Source: Paraburkholderia sp. BL9I2N2 (lineage in GTDB: Bacteria; Pseudomonadota; Gammaproteobacteria; Burkholderiales; Burkholderiaceae). From it: a stretch of DNA of 64,000 nucleotides. Numbering within the stretch: position 1 is the stretch's first letter; every line of letters begins with the position of its first letter. Positions 16,114 to 24,604 of the stretch are shown piece by piece. The stretch covers positions 372,001 to 436,000 of the forward strand of contig NZ_SMGP01000003.1 of the NCBI RefSeq assembly GCF_004339745.1, read 5' to 3'. The position numbers and the translations under genes were made by a program. Below the pieces are notes generated by a model. The model did not search any database. It was not told the origin of the DNA and saw nothing but the letters and a program-made list of their open reading frames with translations.

Positions 16114-16165
16114 CGTGAACAGATGGCCGGACATCTGAACCGGCTTATTCGACAGGAGATGATAT

Positions 16166-16624
16166 ATGACGCACACGAGCGCAGCGAATGGCAAAGAGGC
16201 CGCCTATCACGGCGTACCGGCGGAAGACGATTACGGCTATGCACAAGCGATCAAGGTCGGAAACATGATCTATGTGTCCGGTCAGCTTAGTCATGACGAC
16301 ACGGGGGTCATGATCGCACCGGCCGCGCTCGATGAAACCGGCAAGCCAGCCGACTTCTCGACGATGGCGGAGCAGATGCGGGTGACCTATGCAAACGCTG
16401 CAAAGATCCTCGCAGAGTTCGGAGCCACCCTCGACCATGTGGTGGAAGAGACGATCTATGTCCTCGATGTCGATGAGGCTTTCGCGATAGCGGGCAAGGT
16501 GCGCAAGGAAGCCTATGCTACGGCGCGGCCTCAGTGCGCCAGCAATCTGATCGGCGTTTCGAGGCTGGCGTTTCCTGAGCAGCTCATCGAAATCGTCTTC
16601 AAAGCAGTGCTGCCTACGGTATAG
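16166..16624 (+). CDS. RidA family protein
   Basis: YjgF/YER057c/UK114-type protein of 152 residues. Canonical RidA hydrolyses reactive enamine/imine intermediates from PLP enzymes. The family pattern is visible as YAQAIKVGNMIYVSGQLSHD, then VVEETIYVLDVDEA and the C-terminal segment RPQCASNLIGVSRLAFPEQL. In classical RidA the catalytic arginine sits in an R-x-x-V/A motif near P-x-R; here RPQCASN has an arginine in about that place, so imine deaminase activity is possible but not assured. It ends the AraC-linked cluster, 52 bp after the DUF417 gene and probably in the same transcript. Confidence 0.85.
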   Translation: MTHTSAANGKEAAYHGVPAEDDYGYAQAIKVGNMIYVSGQLSHDDTGVMIAPAALDETGKPADFSTMAEQMRVTYANAAKILAEFGATLDHVVEETIYVLDVDEAFAIAGKVRKEAYATARPQCASNLIGVSRLAFPEQLIEIVFKAVLPTV

Positions 16625-16942
16625 GCGGGCCCTGATGATCGAGCCGATTTGATATCTCATCGAAAAGATAGGCACCGCTCCAGAAGTGAATTGTCCAGAG
16701 CATCCTTAGCAGTCGCCCGAATTCGACAAGATCGATACGAGTGCCGCTTATTTGCTTTGTGAAGGTCGCAGCCATTGCCGCATCCGATTAGAGCGATCGG
16801 TCTGACACAAGCGTGGATAGGTGAACTTTCGATACCGCCAAGCATTTAAATTGCCTTCGAGAAGCTCATGAAAGATCGTCGGCAAGGAGAGCTCCTTCAC
16901 CACTAGAGGCATTCCACCCATAAAGAGGAAGAGGAAAGCAAC
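16625..16942. other. Intergenic region, nothing recognised
   Basis: No coding frame with a recognisable domain. The last 20 bases contain an AGGAAGAGGAAAG purine stretch that serves as ribosome site for the DUF3788 gene. Confidence 0.4.
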
Positions 16943-17398
16943 ATGAAACAGTCCCCCCAAATCGGCGACAGGATCACCGACAAATCAGCACCCCCCGATG
17001 AGCGCACTGTCCGCAGCTGGATCGGGCCAGAGGCGTTCGAGCATTGGGTCGAGCTGCAGAGCTGGATCGAGGCTTCCTACCCCGGTGTTTTCGCGCCAGA
17101 GTGGCTCTATGGTGGCAAGAAACGCGGTTGGTCACTGCGCTACAAGAAGACCAAGGCGTTCTGCACCTTGCTGCCGGCATACAGGCTGTTTTCGGTTCTG
17201 GTGGTCTTGGGGCGAGCAGAGCGAGAGAAGTTTGAGGAGCGGCGTTATTCCTGGCGACCACAGTTGGTCAAGCTTTACGATGAAGCCCGAGCATACCCTG
17301 ACGGCAAATGGCTGACTGTTGCGGTCTCATCCGCAGATGATTGGCGTGAGGTGACAGAGCTTGTGAGCATGAAGCGCCCACCGCTATCATGCGGTTGA
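16943..17398 (+). CDS. DUF3788 family protein
   Basis: Protein of 151 residues. The pattern WIGPEAFEHWVELQSWIEAS, then PEWLYGGKKRGWSLRYKKTK, AFCTLLP and LVVLGRAEREKFEE is that of DUF3788, soluble proteins of the YdhG/MmcQ-like shape with unknown function. Tyr/Trp-rich surface and no signal peptide suggest a cytoplasmic protein. A strong ribosome site (GAGGAAGAGG) precedes ATG 16943. It is monocistronic, with gaps of more than 300 bp on either side. Confidence 0.72.
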   Translation: MKQSPQIGDRITDKSAPPDERTVRSWIGPEAFEHWVELQSWIEASYPGVFAPEWLYGGKKRGWSLRYKKTKAFCTLLPAYRLFSVLVVLGRAEREKFEERRYSWRPQLVKLYDEARAYPDGKWLTVAVSSADDWREVTELVSMKRPPLSCG

Positions 17399-17762
17399 AT
17401 GTCGCGGAGGTCCCGCGGATTCAACCGGTCGATACATCACAATGGAAGCTGCGGTAGCGGTGGGAGTGTTGCCCAGAAGCAGAAACCCCGGATCTATTAC
17501 AGCGAAAGTCAGAAGGCCAGAGGAACTACTGTGACCAGACGTGAACCCCCACGCTCTGTCAGCGTAATGGGCCGGCGGAAGATACCCAAGGCGACCGTTA
17601 AGTGACGTTCGCGAACGTCTCGCACGACACTCCAGCAAACCCGCCATGAGACGAGGCGCAGTTCGCATCTCAATGATCGGATACGCGGCTTTTGCTGGAA
17701 AGGCACTCCGTTCCGGCGGAATCTCCGGCGGCCGTGGAGTGCCGGTGAGTTGTCGATTCAGG
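17399..17762. other. Intergenic region, nothing recognised
   Basis: Lies between the DUF3788 gene and the 3' end of the minus-strand gene at 17763. Short open frames here are Arg/Pro-rich and show no domain. Confidence 0.4.
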
Positions 17763-19127
17763 TCAGAGCGACACGATCTGCCGCAAGAGTTCCAACGCTT
17801 TCATCTCGTCCAGGCGGCCGGTGCGTGCCTTACCCGCGAGCGTCTTGATCAGCGCCTCTGCTATCGGTTCAATACCTATCAGATCGTCCAGGCTCGTCAC
17901 GGAAGCATAACGGCGTGGCTCCGCGATAACCTCTGTGACGGAGGCCAGCGCAGGCTGCGGGTGAGAGGCGGACGACGGGACATCGCGGTCAACAGCTTGC
18001 CGAACGTCCGGATCGGCGGCTGATGGGAGCACCGCATCCTGTTGCTCCACAACTGACTTCGTTTCGGCGGCGACGCCCGTGTGATCTGCCTCCGACGGGT
18101 CGCTGTTTCGACGGCGCGCGGTTTTCGCTTTCTTAACCGCAGACTTTCTTGCCACCGTAGCTTCCGGCTTTAAAGCAGCTGGCAGTTCCTGCTGATCAGT
18201 CGCATGTCGACCAGACCGTGGATCTGGATCAAGCAGAGCCGAGACCGATTCAGGGATGTCTCTGACTGAACGGGGAACGTCCAGCCACGCGGTTGGCAGA
18301 CCAAGACGTTCGGTGAAGCGGTTGGCTTCGGCGTCGTCCATGCGCTTCTGTCCATACAGACGATTGTCGAGGTTGGAGGCGCTGATACTCACTACCGCGC
18401 TCAGCCGCACCTTCGATCCCTTACGGTGGGTGAGCACGTGCAGATTGGCACGACGGATGTTTTCCAACGCTGCGACGTCGTTCAGTGGCAACGATTGCTG
18501 AGTCCCTGACTTTGGAGACGCTTTGGCTTTCGCTGACGCGGATTTCGACGGGGGAGTCGTGGCAGGCTTTGCCCCTGCGGGATTACTCTTCGCGGCGGCC
18601 TTTGGCGAACTGCCATCTGTCCTCTTTGACATTTCTGATTCCCTGGGCAAACGATCTGTGGGGGTAGGGCGGGAATTCGCCTGTGTGGCGGGAGCCGTCT
18701 CCAATACCTGCCCGTGCGCTGATTCCGGTTCAGCATTCGGGTGAATAAAGTCGAGCGGCGCCCTCAAGCGACTGATGGTCTCGGACGGGAGGGTGGGATG
18801 AGGTTGATCGAAAAACCCATCCGGTAGCCCGAGCGTCGTTTCGATGTGGAAGGCCGTCTCAGGTGTGAATCTCTCGCCATTCATCAATTCGGTTACGCGC
18901 GTCAGGTTCGAATCGAGTCCTAGTGCGATGTTCTCCGCTCCCACTGCATCGACCAGAAATTTAAAGGAACGCGTTTTGAAAATAGACGCGGTCTGGGCCG
19001 GGTCTCGGGCAGGTGGCGCCTTTACGTATGATTTGTTCTGTCGGTAAGATGACGTTTTTGAAGGTTGGCGCGACTGACGCGGGCCCTTGTCCCGAGATCC
19101 CGAGTATCGCCCGTGTGCTTGACTCAT
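17763..19127 (-). CDS. Uncharacterised protein with two diverged repressor-like modules
   Basis: About 454 residues from the ATG at 19127, where GGAG lies upstream; the frame is open to 19247 but that start would overlap the divergent Nudix gene. Two similar modules are visible. The first includes DSNLTRVTELMNGERFTPET, AFHIETTLGLP and GFFDQP. The second includes SASNLDNRLYGQKRMDDAEA, NRFTERLGLP and AWLDVP. Both have the shape of a helix-turn-helix recognition segment followed by a LGLP-x2-(F/W)-(F/L)-D-x-P tail. Long Ala/Pro/Lys/Ser-rich linkers separate and follow them, and the C-terminal 40 residues form an acidic helix. I read it as a nucleoid- or DNA-binding protein; function unknown. Confidence 0.6.
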   Translation of the reverse strand: MSQAHGRYSGSRDKGPRQSRQPSKTSSYRQNKSYVKAPPARDPAQTASIFKTRSFKFLVDAVGAENIALGLDSNLTRVTELMNGERFTPETAFHIETTLGLPDGFFDQPHPTLPSETISRLRAPLDFIHPNAEPESAHGQVLETAPATQANSRPTPTDRLPRESEMSKRTDGSSPKAAAKSNPAGAKPATTPPSKSASAKAKASPKSGTQQSLPLNDVAALENIRRANLHVLTHRKGSKVRLSAVVSISASNLDNRLYGQKRMDDAEANRFTERLGLPTAWLDVPRSVRDIPESVSALLDPDPRSGRHATDQQELPAALKPEATVARKSAVKKAKTARRRNSDPSEADHTGVAAETKSVVEQQDAVLPSAADPDVRQAVDRDVPSSASHPQPALASVTEVIAEPRRYASVTSLDDLIGIEPIAEALIKTLAGKARTGRLDEMKALELLRQIVSL

Positions 19128-19191
19128 AAAGTGGGGCTCTCCGCCGGTGAAATCGCTATCAATGCAGGGATTATAAGGGAGGGGAGACCTC

Positions 19192-19680
19192 ATGCGGAGC
19201 CTTGAGCAAGTGCGACCAGCTATGCCTATCGACTCTGTCTGGCGCATGGTGCTTCGTCTTGGATTCCCGTTCGCTCGCGCCTGGTGGCACCTTCGACGGC
19301 CTCGCCATGAGGGAGCGCTAGTAGCAATCTACGTCGGGCGGGCGCTTTTACTGGTGGAGTCATCGTACCGGGCCGAGTGGAATTTTCCCGGCGGCAGTGT
19401 CCGGCCCGGAGAGACGCCTGATACAGCGGCGCAGCGCGAGATGGAGGAGGAGATTGGTCTCTCGTCGTACCCATTACTTCCCGCGGGCAGTGTCTGCGGC
19501 ATTTGGGACGGGCGAAGAGACCGGGTGCACTTCTTTGAACTGCACCTCGATTGCATACCCGAGTTGCGGCTTGATAATCGTGAGATTATCGCCGCGCATC
19601 TGGTATCGCCAGAGGAATTGCACGGCATCGCGCTGACAGGGGCGGTCGCTGCGTATCTCGGCAGAGATCTCTGCCGTTAG
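19192..19680 (+). CDS. Nudix hydrolase
   Basis: Protein of 162 residues with a perfect Nudix box, GX5EX7REUXEEXGU, at GGSVRPGETPDTAAQREMEE and the following EIGL. It should hydrolyse a nucleoside diphosphate linked to another group; the substrate is not deducible. The N-terminal 45 residues are rich in Arg and Trp and lie ahead of the fold. A strong ribosome site (GAGGGGAG) precedes ATG 19192. It is divergent from the two-module protein, with 64 bp between the starts, so the promoters must overlap. Confidence 0.88.
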   Translation: MRSLEQVRPAMPIDSVWRMVLRLGFPFARAWWHLRRPRHEGALVAIYVGRALLLVESSYRAEWNFPGGSVRPGETPDTAAQREMEEEIGLSSYPLLPAGSVCGIWDGRRDRVHFFELHLDCIPELRLDNREIIAAHLVSPEELHGIALTGAVAAYLGRDLCR

Positions 19681-19907
19681 TTGGCCCTTTTCCTTGCGGG
19701 ACATCTCGACGGTAGTTCAATGCGGTCAGTAAGCAGGGCGGAAATCATCGAGAGAATGCTCTTCCGAACGGATATCGGACGCACGCGCGGCCAGGGCGAG
19801 GGTCCACAACGGGGTGCAGCGCATGGCGGTCGAGCGCGCGTTGACAGCCCGCTCCGAGTTGAGTCGCAACGAGTGGCGAATCGGCAGCCTACTTTTGAGT
19901 GATGTGT

Positions 19908-20396
19908 TCAGGCGTCAGGAATCGGAACCCGGGACGAAAACTTCACCTCGCGTAGCGCAAGACTCGATTGTATCGACGCGATGCCCGGCTGCCGTCGTAG
20001 CACCCGCTCGACAAATTCACCGTATGCGTCCAGATCAGCGGCGACCACCTGCAGAATATAGTCCGCATCGCCTGTGATCTTGTGGCACGAGAGGACTTCC
20101 GGTCGACCGCGGATGACGGCCTCGAAGTTATCTGCGGTTTTGTCCGAGTGCACATTGAACCGGAGATGCACGAACGCAAGAAGATTCAGGCCGACCGCGC
20201 GCCGGTCGATGTTCGCCTGGTAACCGGTAATCACACCTTCGTCTTCCAGGTGCTTGCGCCGCCTCCAGCATGGCGTCACGCTCAGCGAGAGTTTCTCCCC
20301 GAGTGCGGCATTCGACACGGCACCATCGTCCTGAAGCAGGCGCAACATCGAGCGGTCGACCGCGTCCATTTCTGTTTTTGGGCGATTTGTGCTCAT
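19908..20396 (-). CDS. Lrp/AsnC family transcriptional regulator
   Basis: Regulator of 162 residues. The N-terminal helix-turn-helix has AVDRSMLRLLQDDGAVSNAA and LSLSVTPCWRRRKHLEDEGV. The C-terminal RAM effector domain includes FVHLRFNVHSDKTADNFEAV and HKITGDADYILQVVAADLDA. Such proteins sense amino acids. It is divergent from the acetylpolyamine amidohydrolase gene (117 bp between the starts), which makes that gene its most likely target; a polyamine or basic amino acid effector is then plausible. Confidence 0.9.
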   Translation of the reverse strand: MSTNRPKTEMDAVDRSMLRLLQDDGAVSNAALGEKLSLSVTPCWRRRKHLEDEGVITGYQANIDRRAVGLNLLAFVHLRFNVHSDKTADNFEAVIRGRPEVLSCHKITGDADYILQVVAADLDAYGEFVERVLRRQPGIASIQSSLALREVKFSSRVPIPDA

Positions 20397-20512
20397 CTTT
20401 CATTCCTGTTAGACAAATTTCCCAAAATGTTAGGCTTTTCCGCATCCGAAAGCAAAATCAATGCGGCCGCCGCTCAATAAACTGTTGGCTGTCTTCAACG
20501 CGGCAGTCAACC

Positions 20513-21544
20513 ATGCTCACCATTTACAGTAGCGATCATCGCTTGCACCATGGCGTCGAACTAAAGGACGGCGCCATCTCCGATTCCTTCGAGAAGCCCC
20601 TCCGCGCCGAGACGGTGCTTGCGCAAGTGAGGGCAACCGGACTCGGCGATGTCATCAGCCCGAAGGCCTACCAATGCGCGGACTATGCAGCCGCGCACAG
20701 CCAGCGGTACGTCGACTTTCTGGCAGGAGCGTGGCACGAGTGGCTTGCAACGGGCAGAGCCTGTCAGGCTCTGCCACTCGTCTGGCCCGTGAGGGGACTG
20801 CCCGGTCACGAGTTGCCCGAATTCATCGATGGCAAGCTTGGCTTCTTTTCGATGGACGCCGGTTCCCCCATCAACGCGGGTACGTGGGCCGCGATCAGTT
20901 CCAGTGCCAACTCGGCACTGACCGGCATGGATGCGTTGTCGGGTGGCGCGCGCGCCGCATTCGCGCTTTGCCGCCCGCCCGGTCACCATGCCGGTCGTGA
21001 ATACATGGGCGGCTATTGTTACTTGAACAACGCCGCGATTGCGGCCCAGCATTGCATCGACGGCGGCGCAAAGCGCGTAGCCGTTCTCGACATCGACTTC
21101 CATCACGGCAACGGCACGCAAGACATTTTCTACGATCGACCTGATGTTCTATTCGTGTCGACTCATGGCGATCCCACGGTGTCCTATCCATACTTCTCGG
21201 GGCATGCCGACGAACGTGGCGTCGGCGCGGGAGAGGGTTTCAACCTGAACCTGCCCCTTCCGAGGGGAACGACCTGGGAAGGCTTCGACCACGCGCTGCG
21301 CCACGCCGGCACGGCGATCGGGCAGCATGCGCCCGACGCACTGGTCATTTCTCTCGGGGTCGACACGTTCGAAGACGACCCCATCAGCCACTTCCGCCTG
21401 CGCACGCCGGACTATCTACGCATCGGCGAGGCGATCGCAAGCTTCAACGTCCCCACGCTTTTCGTGATGGAGGGCGGATATATGGTCGACGAGATTGGAA
21501 TCAACGCGGTCAACGTTCTGTTGGGCTTTGAAGGTAGAGCCTGA
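20513..21544 (+). CDS. Histone-deacetylase-like acetylpolyamine amidohydrolase
   Basis: Zinc-dependent deacetylase of 343 residues, the length typical of bacterial acetylpolyamine amidohydrolases. Active-site parts are visible: RPPGHHAGREYMGGYCYLNN (His-His pair and Tyr region), VLDIDFHHGNGTQD (zinc Asp and His), SLGVDTFEDDP (zinc Asp and following) and MEGGYMVDEIG (catalytic Tyr loop). It would release acetate from acetylated putrescine or related amines in the cytoplasm. The frame is open upstream, but ATG 20513 gives the natural N-terminus MLTIYSSDHRLHHG. Divergent Lrp gene; a stub of ornithine cyclodeaminase follows, both pointing to polyamine and ornithine metabolism. Confidence 0.9.
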   Translation: MLTIYSSDHRLHHGVELKDGAISDSFEKPLRAETVLAQVRATGLGDVISPKAYQCADYAAAHSQRYVDFLAGAWHEWLATGRACQALPLVWPVRGLPGHELPEFIDGKLGFFSMDAGSPINAGTWAAISSSANSALTGMDALSGGARAAFALCRPPGHHAGREYMGGYCYLNNAAIAAQHCIDGGAKRVAVLDIDFHHGNGTQDIFYDRPDVLFVSTHGDPTVSYPYFSGHADERGVGAGEGFNLNLPLPRGTTWEGFDHALRHAGTAIGQHAPDALVISLGVDTFEDDPISHFRLRTPDYLRIGEAIASFNVPTLFVMEGGYMVDEIGINAVNVLLGFEGRA

Positions 21545-21607
21545 TGTCGTTTTACCGATTCGTCGCTTTGCGATCCGACCGTCGCCCGCATACAAGGAGC
21601 TAAAAGC

Positions 21608-21760
21608 ATGACGCGATACATAGATGTAAACGATGTTTCAAAGCTGGTCGCCGAGGTCGGCATGACACAAGTCCTGACGACCATGGCGTCTTACATCGAA
21701 CAGGACTATCGCCGTTGGGATACGTTCGAAAAGACTGTTACGTCAGACAGATCGAGATGA
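21608..21760 (+). pseudogene. Ornithine cyclodeaminase, N-terminal stub
   Basis: ATG 21608 after AAGGAG starts MTRYIDVNDVSKLVAEVG, then LTTMASYIEQDYRRWDTFEK. That is the start of the ornithine cyclodeaminase family, whose members read M-T-R-F-I-D-V with a D-F-x-R-W-x-x-F-x-K segment about 35 residues later. The homologous part ends after that lysine. A few unrelated codons follow, with TGA at 21758. About 300 residues, including the NAD-binding domain, are missing. It follows the acetylpolyamine amidohydrolase by 63 bp and was probably its operon partner. Confidence 0.65.
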
Positions 21761-21860
21761 ACGCCGACAGTCTGCTGCTCGAGATGGGCTAAGCCAACTT
21801 CAAAGATCGATACAGTTCAACGCTGCGATCGCGCAAAATCGTTGCCCCCTGGTAAATCCC

Positions 21861-22070
21861 TCAATGAATCGAGTCCCGGGTGTTGAAGAGACTATGAGAG
21901 TCCATCCAATCGTACGATTCGTTGCTGTGCGCCCACGCCCAGTTCCTTGCTGTCTCACTTTTTTTGCCGACCGCCTGTGCGACCTCTTCGGAGGGCGAAG
22001 CTCCGTCGTAATTGTCGTTCGTGCGCTCAGCGCGGCCGATATTTGTGGATTTCGATGAGTCGTAGTTCAT
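21861..22070 (-). CDS. Small uncharacterised protein (69 aa)
   Basis: Hydrophilic protein rich in Ser, Asn and Asp (MNYDSSKSTNIGRAERTNDN at the start), with a middle helix SPSEEVAQAVGKKSETARNW. No signal peptide or membrane segment. A clear CAGGA ribosome site stands 6 bp before the ATG at 22070. It lies 34 bp after another small gene on the same strand, so the two may form an operon. I do not recognise a family. Confidence 0.5.
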   Translation of the reverse strand: MNYDSSKSTNIGRAERTNDNYDGASPSEEVAQAVGKKSETARNWAWAHSNESYDWMDSHSLFNTRDSIH

Positions 22071-22104
22071 TGCGATTCCTGTTTGAGGTTGCTGTCAACG
22101 CGTA

Positions 22105-22269
22105 TCAATCCTGCTCCGCCAGCTCATCGTGCATGGACGCGGCGAGAAGCTCGGCGAAGCGCTCAAGCGCCGCGACTGAGCCGTGCACTGTGCGGTACTC
22201 CTGACGTCCAATCTTCGCGTCAAGAACCACTGTCATGCCCGATTTCCGAGCCAGGTCAAGGATGTCCAT
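22105..22269 (-). CDS. Small uncharacterised protein (54 aa)
   Basis: Starts MDILDLARKSGMTVVLDAKI, continues GRQEYRTVHGSVAALERFAE and ends with a helix ELLAASMHDELAEQD. This is a compact alpha/beta pattern with normal codon use. GGAG lies 7 bp before the ATG at 22269. Short proteins with an xGRQEYxxVxGSxxALxRFA pattern occur in Burkholderia-group genomes as hypothetical proteins, as far as I recall. It precedes the 69-residue gene on the same strand by 34 bp. Confidence 0.55.
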   Translation of the reverse strand: MDILDLARKSGMTVVLDAKIGRQEYRTVHGSVAALERFAELLAASMHDELAEQD

Positions 22270-22292
22270 CTGATGCTCCACATCGTTGAATC

Positions 22293-22415
22293 ATGCGATT
22301 CTGTTACCACTGTGATGCGCGCGAGCCGTTTGCCCACACAGTCCATTTTAAGCACTATGCACTGGACATCAACGCAGCCACGGTGAATTCACAGTTTTCA
22401 AAACGACAACAATAG
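22293..22415 (+). CDS. Possible very small protein (40 aa)
   Basis: ATG 22293 opens MRFCYHCDAREPFAHTVHFK and runs to TAG 22413. It has a CxxC pair and several histidines, which could bind a metal. There is no convincing ribosome site, and it overlaps the likely promoter of the minus-strand small gene. It could be a chance frame. Confidence 0.25.
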   Translation: MRFCYHCDAREPFAHTVHFKHYALDINAATVNSQFSKRQQ

Positions 22416-22994
22416 AGACGGCGAGCAGATACTGCTGTTGGTGGAAGCCGTTGAAATCCTTGGGATGTTCTCTGCCAGGGCCACGTAACACGTCGCTGTC
22501 CAATCCACGGAAACTGTCGCCGTACGAAGCCGCTGCCAGTGGCGTCACGTCCAATTCAACTCACGACCAAACTCCAACGCCATCGTGCGCGTACTCTCAA
22601 GAGACGCAAAGTTGTTCTTGGCGAAGCGCCAGCAGGAGCGCGGACGCGGCGACCGCCGTCGAAGACGGAGTCAGTAGCGGGTTATGGTTTTCGGCCCTGG
22701 AAGACCGCGGTTCATATCGAGTTTGTCCTCTACGCAGCACGTCTCCTCAAAAAAATTTTCGCAACCGAAATTCCCCAATGAAAAGCCCACTGTCAGCTTA
22801 TCCGTAGCGCAGTATCAAGTTTTTTAATAATCAGGAAACCCCGATTGGCTTTGTTCTGTTGGTCACTAAACTCTTGCCATTGGACCGATAACTAATCGAG
22901 TTCCGGTGTCCCCAGACGTGGTAACGCCGGCAGTCGCCAGGGTCCGATTATCCTCTCCCGCGTCATCCGCGGAGGCGCAGGCAACATTTACACT
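22416..22994. other. Intergenic region before the asparaginase gene
   Basis: No recognisable gene. The part from about 22800 to 22870 is A+T-rich compared with the surroundings (AAGTTTTTTAATAATCAGG) and is a candidate promoter region for the asparaginase gene. Confidence 0.35.
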
Positions 22995-23033
22995 TTGAAT
23001 CTGGAGTCCATGGTGCGAGACATAAGTGCTCAG

Positions 23034-24107
23034 ATGAGCAAGTACAGGAATCTTTTCTGTTCGGCCTTGGTATTCGGCTTTATTTCGTCAGGAACGGCGT
23101 TAGCGCAAGTTCAAAATCAAACACAGACGACGCTGCCGCATGTCGTCGTGCTGGCGACGGGTGGCACTATCGCTGGAACCGGCGCGAGCGAAACGCAAAC
23201 CACCGGCTACAAGTCCGGCGTCCTCACTGCGGACGTTCTATTGAAGTCCGTTCCGTCGCTTGGAAAAGTGGCGCGGGTGTCTGGCGAGCAGGTGTCGAAC
23301 GTCGGCAGCGAGAACATCACTAATGAAATTTTGCTGAAGCTGGCCAAGCGGGTAAATACACTTCTTGCTCAACCTGACATCGCTGGCGTGGTCATCACTC
23401 ATGGAACGGATACACTCGAAGAAACGGCCTACTTCCTCAACCTGGTGGTGAAAAGTGACAAGCCGGTGGTCCTCACTGGCTCGATGCGCCCGTCGACAGC
23501 AATCAGCGCCGACGGTCCCAGCAATATCCTTCAAGCCGTAACGGTTGCCGCCTCCCCAACTGCGAGAGAACGTGGCGTACTAATTGTCCTCAACGACCGC
23601 ATCGGCTCGGCTCGATATACGACGAAGACGAACGCGAACACGCTCGACACGTTCAAGAGTTCGGACGATGGCTTCATCGGCACGTTGATTGATCAGGTGC
23701 CGCACTTCGAAACAGCTGTAGCCAAGCTGCAAACAACGCAGACTCCGTTCGACGTCTCGAAGTTGGATTCTCTGCCGGAAGTCGACATCGTCTATGGGCA
23801 CCAGAACGACGGGGGGTACATGTATGACGCTGCGGTGGCTCACGGCGCTCGCGGCATCGTCGTAGCGGGCGTCGGCGCGGGTAGTGAGTCTCTTCTCACG
23901 CTGCCGTCTATCAGGAAGGCTGTAGATAAAGGAGTCATCGTGGTCCGCTCCTCGCGAACCGGCAGTGGCTATGTCCCCGAAGACTCGGCTTATATCGGTC
24001 TTCTCGGCGACAACCTCAACCCGCAAAAAGCTCGCGTTCTCCTGATGCTCGCGCTGACGGTGACGAACGACCCTGCTCGCGTGCAGGAGATGTTCCAACA
24101 GTTCTAA
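23034..24107 (+). CDS. ansB: Type II (periplasmic) L-asparaginase
   Basis: Hydrolyses asparagine, and often glutamine, to the acid plus ammonia. The mature protein has both catalytic threonine regions: LATGGTIAGTGASETQTTGY and VVITHGTDTLEETAYFLNLV. The rest of the site is in TGSMRPSTAISADGPSN and the NDRIGSARYTTKTNANTLDT segment with the catalytic lysine. A signal peptide (MSKYRNLFCSALVFGFISSG, then TALA) supports export. I chose ATG 23034 because it starts this signal peptide; in-frame ATG 23010 and TTG 22995 upstream are alternatives. It stands alone, with an inverted repeat 12 bp after the stop. Confidence 0.9.
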   Translation: MSKYRNLFCSALVFGFISSGTALAQVQNQTQTTLPHVVVLATGGTIAGTGASETQTTGYKSGVLTADVLLKSVPSLGKVARVSGEQVSNVGSENITNEILLKLAKRVNTLLAQPDIAGVVITHGTDTLEETAYFLNLVVKSDKPVVLTGSMRPSTAISADGPSNILQAVTVAASPTARERGVLIVLNDRIGSARYTTKTNANTLDTFKSSDDGFIGTLIDQVPHFETAVAKLQTTQTPFDVSKLDSLPEVDIVYGHQNDGGYMYDAAVAHGARGIVVAGVGAGSESLLTLPSIRKAVDKGVIVVRSSRTGSGYVPEDSAYIGLLGDNLNPQKARVLLMLALTVTNDPARVQEMFQQF

Positions 24108-24118
24108 ACGTGCGACCA

Positions 24119-24151
24119 GCGCGGCGACGCTGACGCCAGTCATCGCCGCGC
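24119..24151. terminator. Hairpin after the asparaginase gene
   Basis: GCGCGGCGA at 24119-24127 pairs with TCGCCGCGC at 24143-24151, a 9-bp stem with a 15-base loop. Only a weak T-containing tail follows, so it may be a rho-independent terminator of low quality or a 3' stabilising hairpin. Confidence 0.4.
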
Positions 24152-24604
24152 GCTTCGTCTATTAAGCGTAGCCTCCAAGGCCCTCAAAGGAGATGTCCAA
24201 CTGCGGCCGCTTTTCCCAACGTGATATGTAGATATTTCAGCGCGGAGCAAGCGCAGTCGCTGTTGCCCGCGACTTGAAAGCAGTTGCTACGAGCTTGAGC
24301 TCGAAACGTGTTCAGAGTGCGGCGTGGCAAAGCGCCATCGTCCTCTGGACCATTGTGCTTGACCCGTTGAGTTCCATCTCGCTGGTGAAGAGAGAGCGTT
24401 CAGACACATTCACCCGAGACGACCTCGATCGAACGCTCGCTGCGCGCGATTTCAACGTCCGTTCGGCCCCGAAGTTGTTATCGATCCGGGATTCAGTGCG
24501 CCGTTACCCGCCGACCTGATGCACGCCGCAGCCGCGCCGCTGCCCGCCAGCGGGCCGCAAACCGCCAGCCTGTTCCAGGGCCTGGCGTTACTCGTCCTCA
24601 CGGA
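24152..24604. other. Intergenic region, nothing recognised
   Basis: Lies between the asparaginase hairpin and the 3' end of the minus-strand helicase gene. No coding frame with a domain. Confidence 0.35.

Noticed and set aside
17531..17604. Short basic peptide frame starting with GTG
   Set aside because: Only 24 codons, no ribosome site and no neighbour context.
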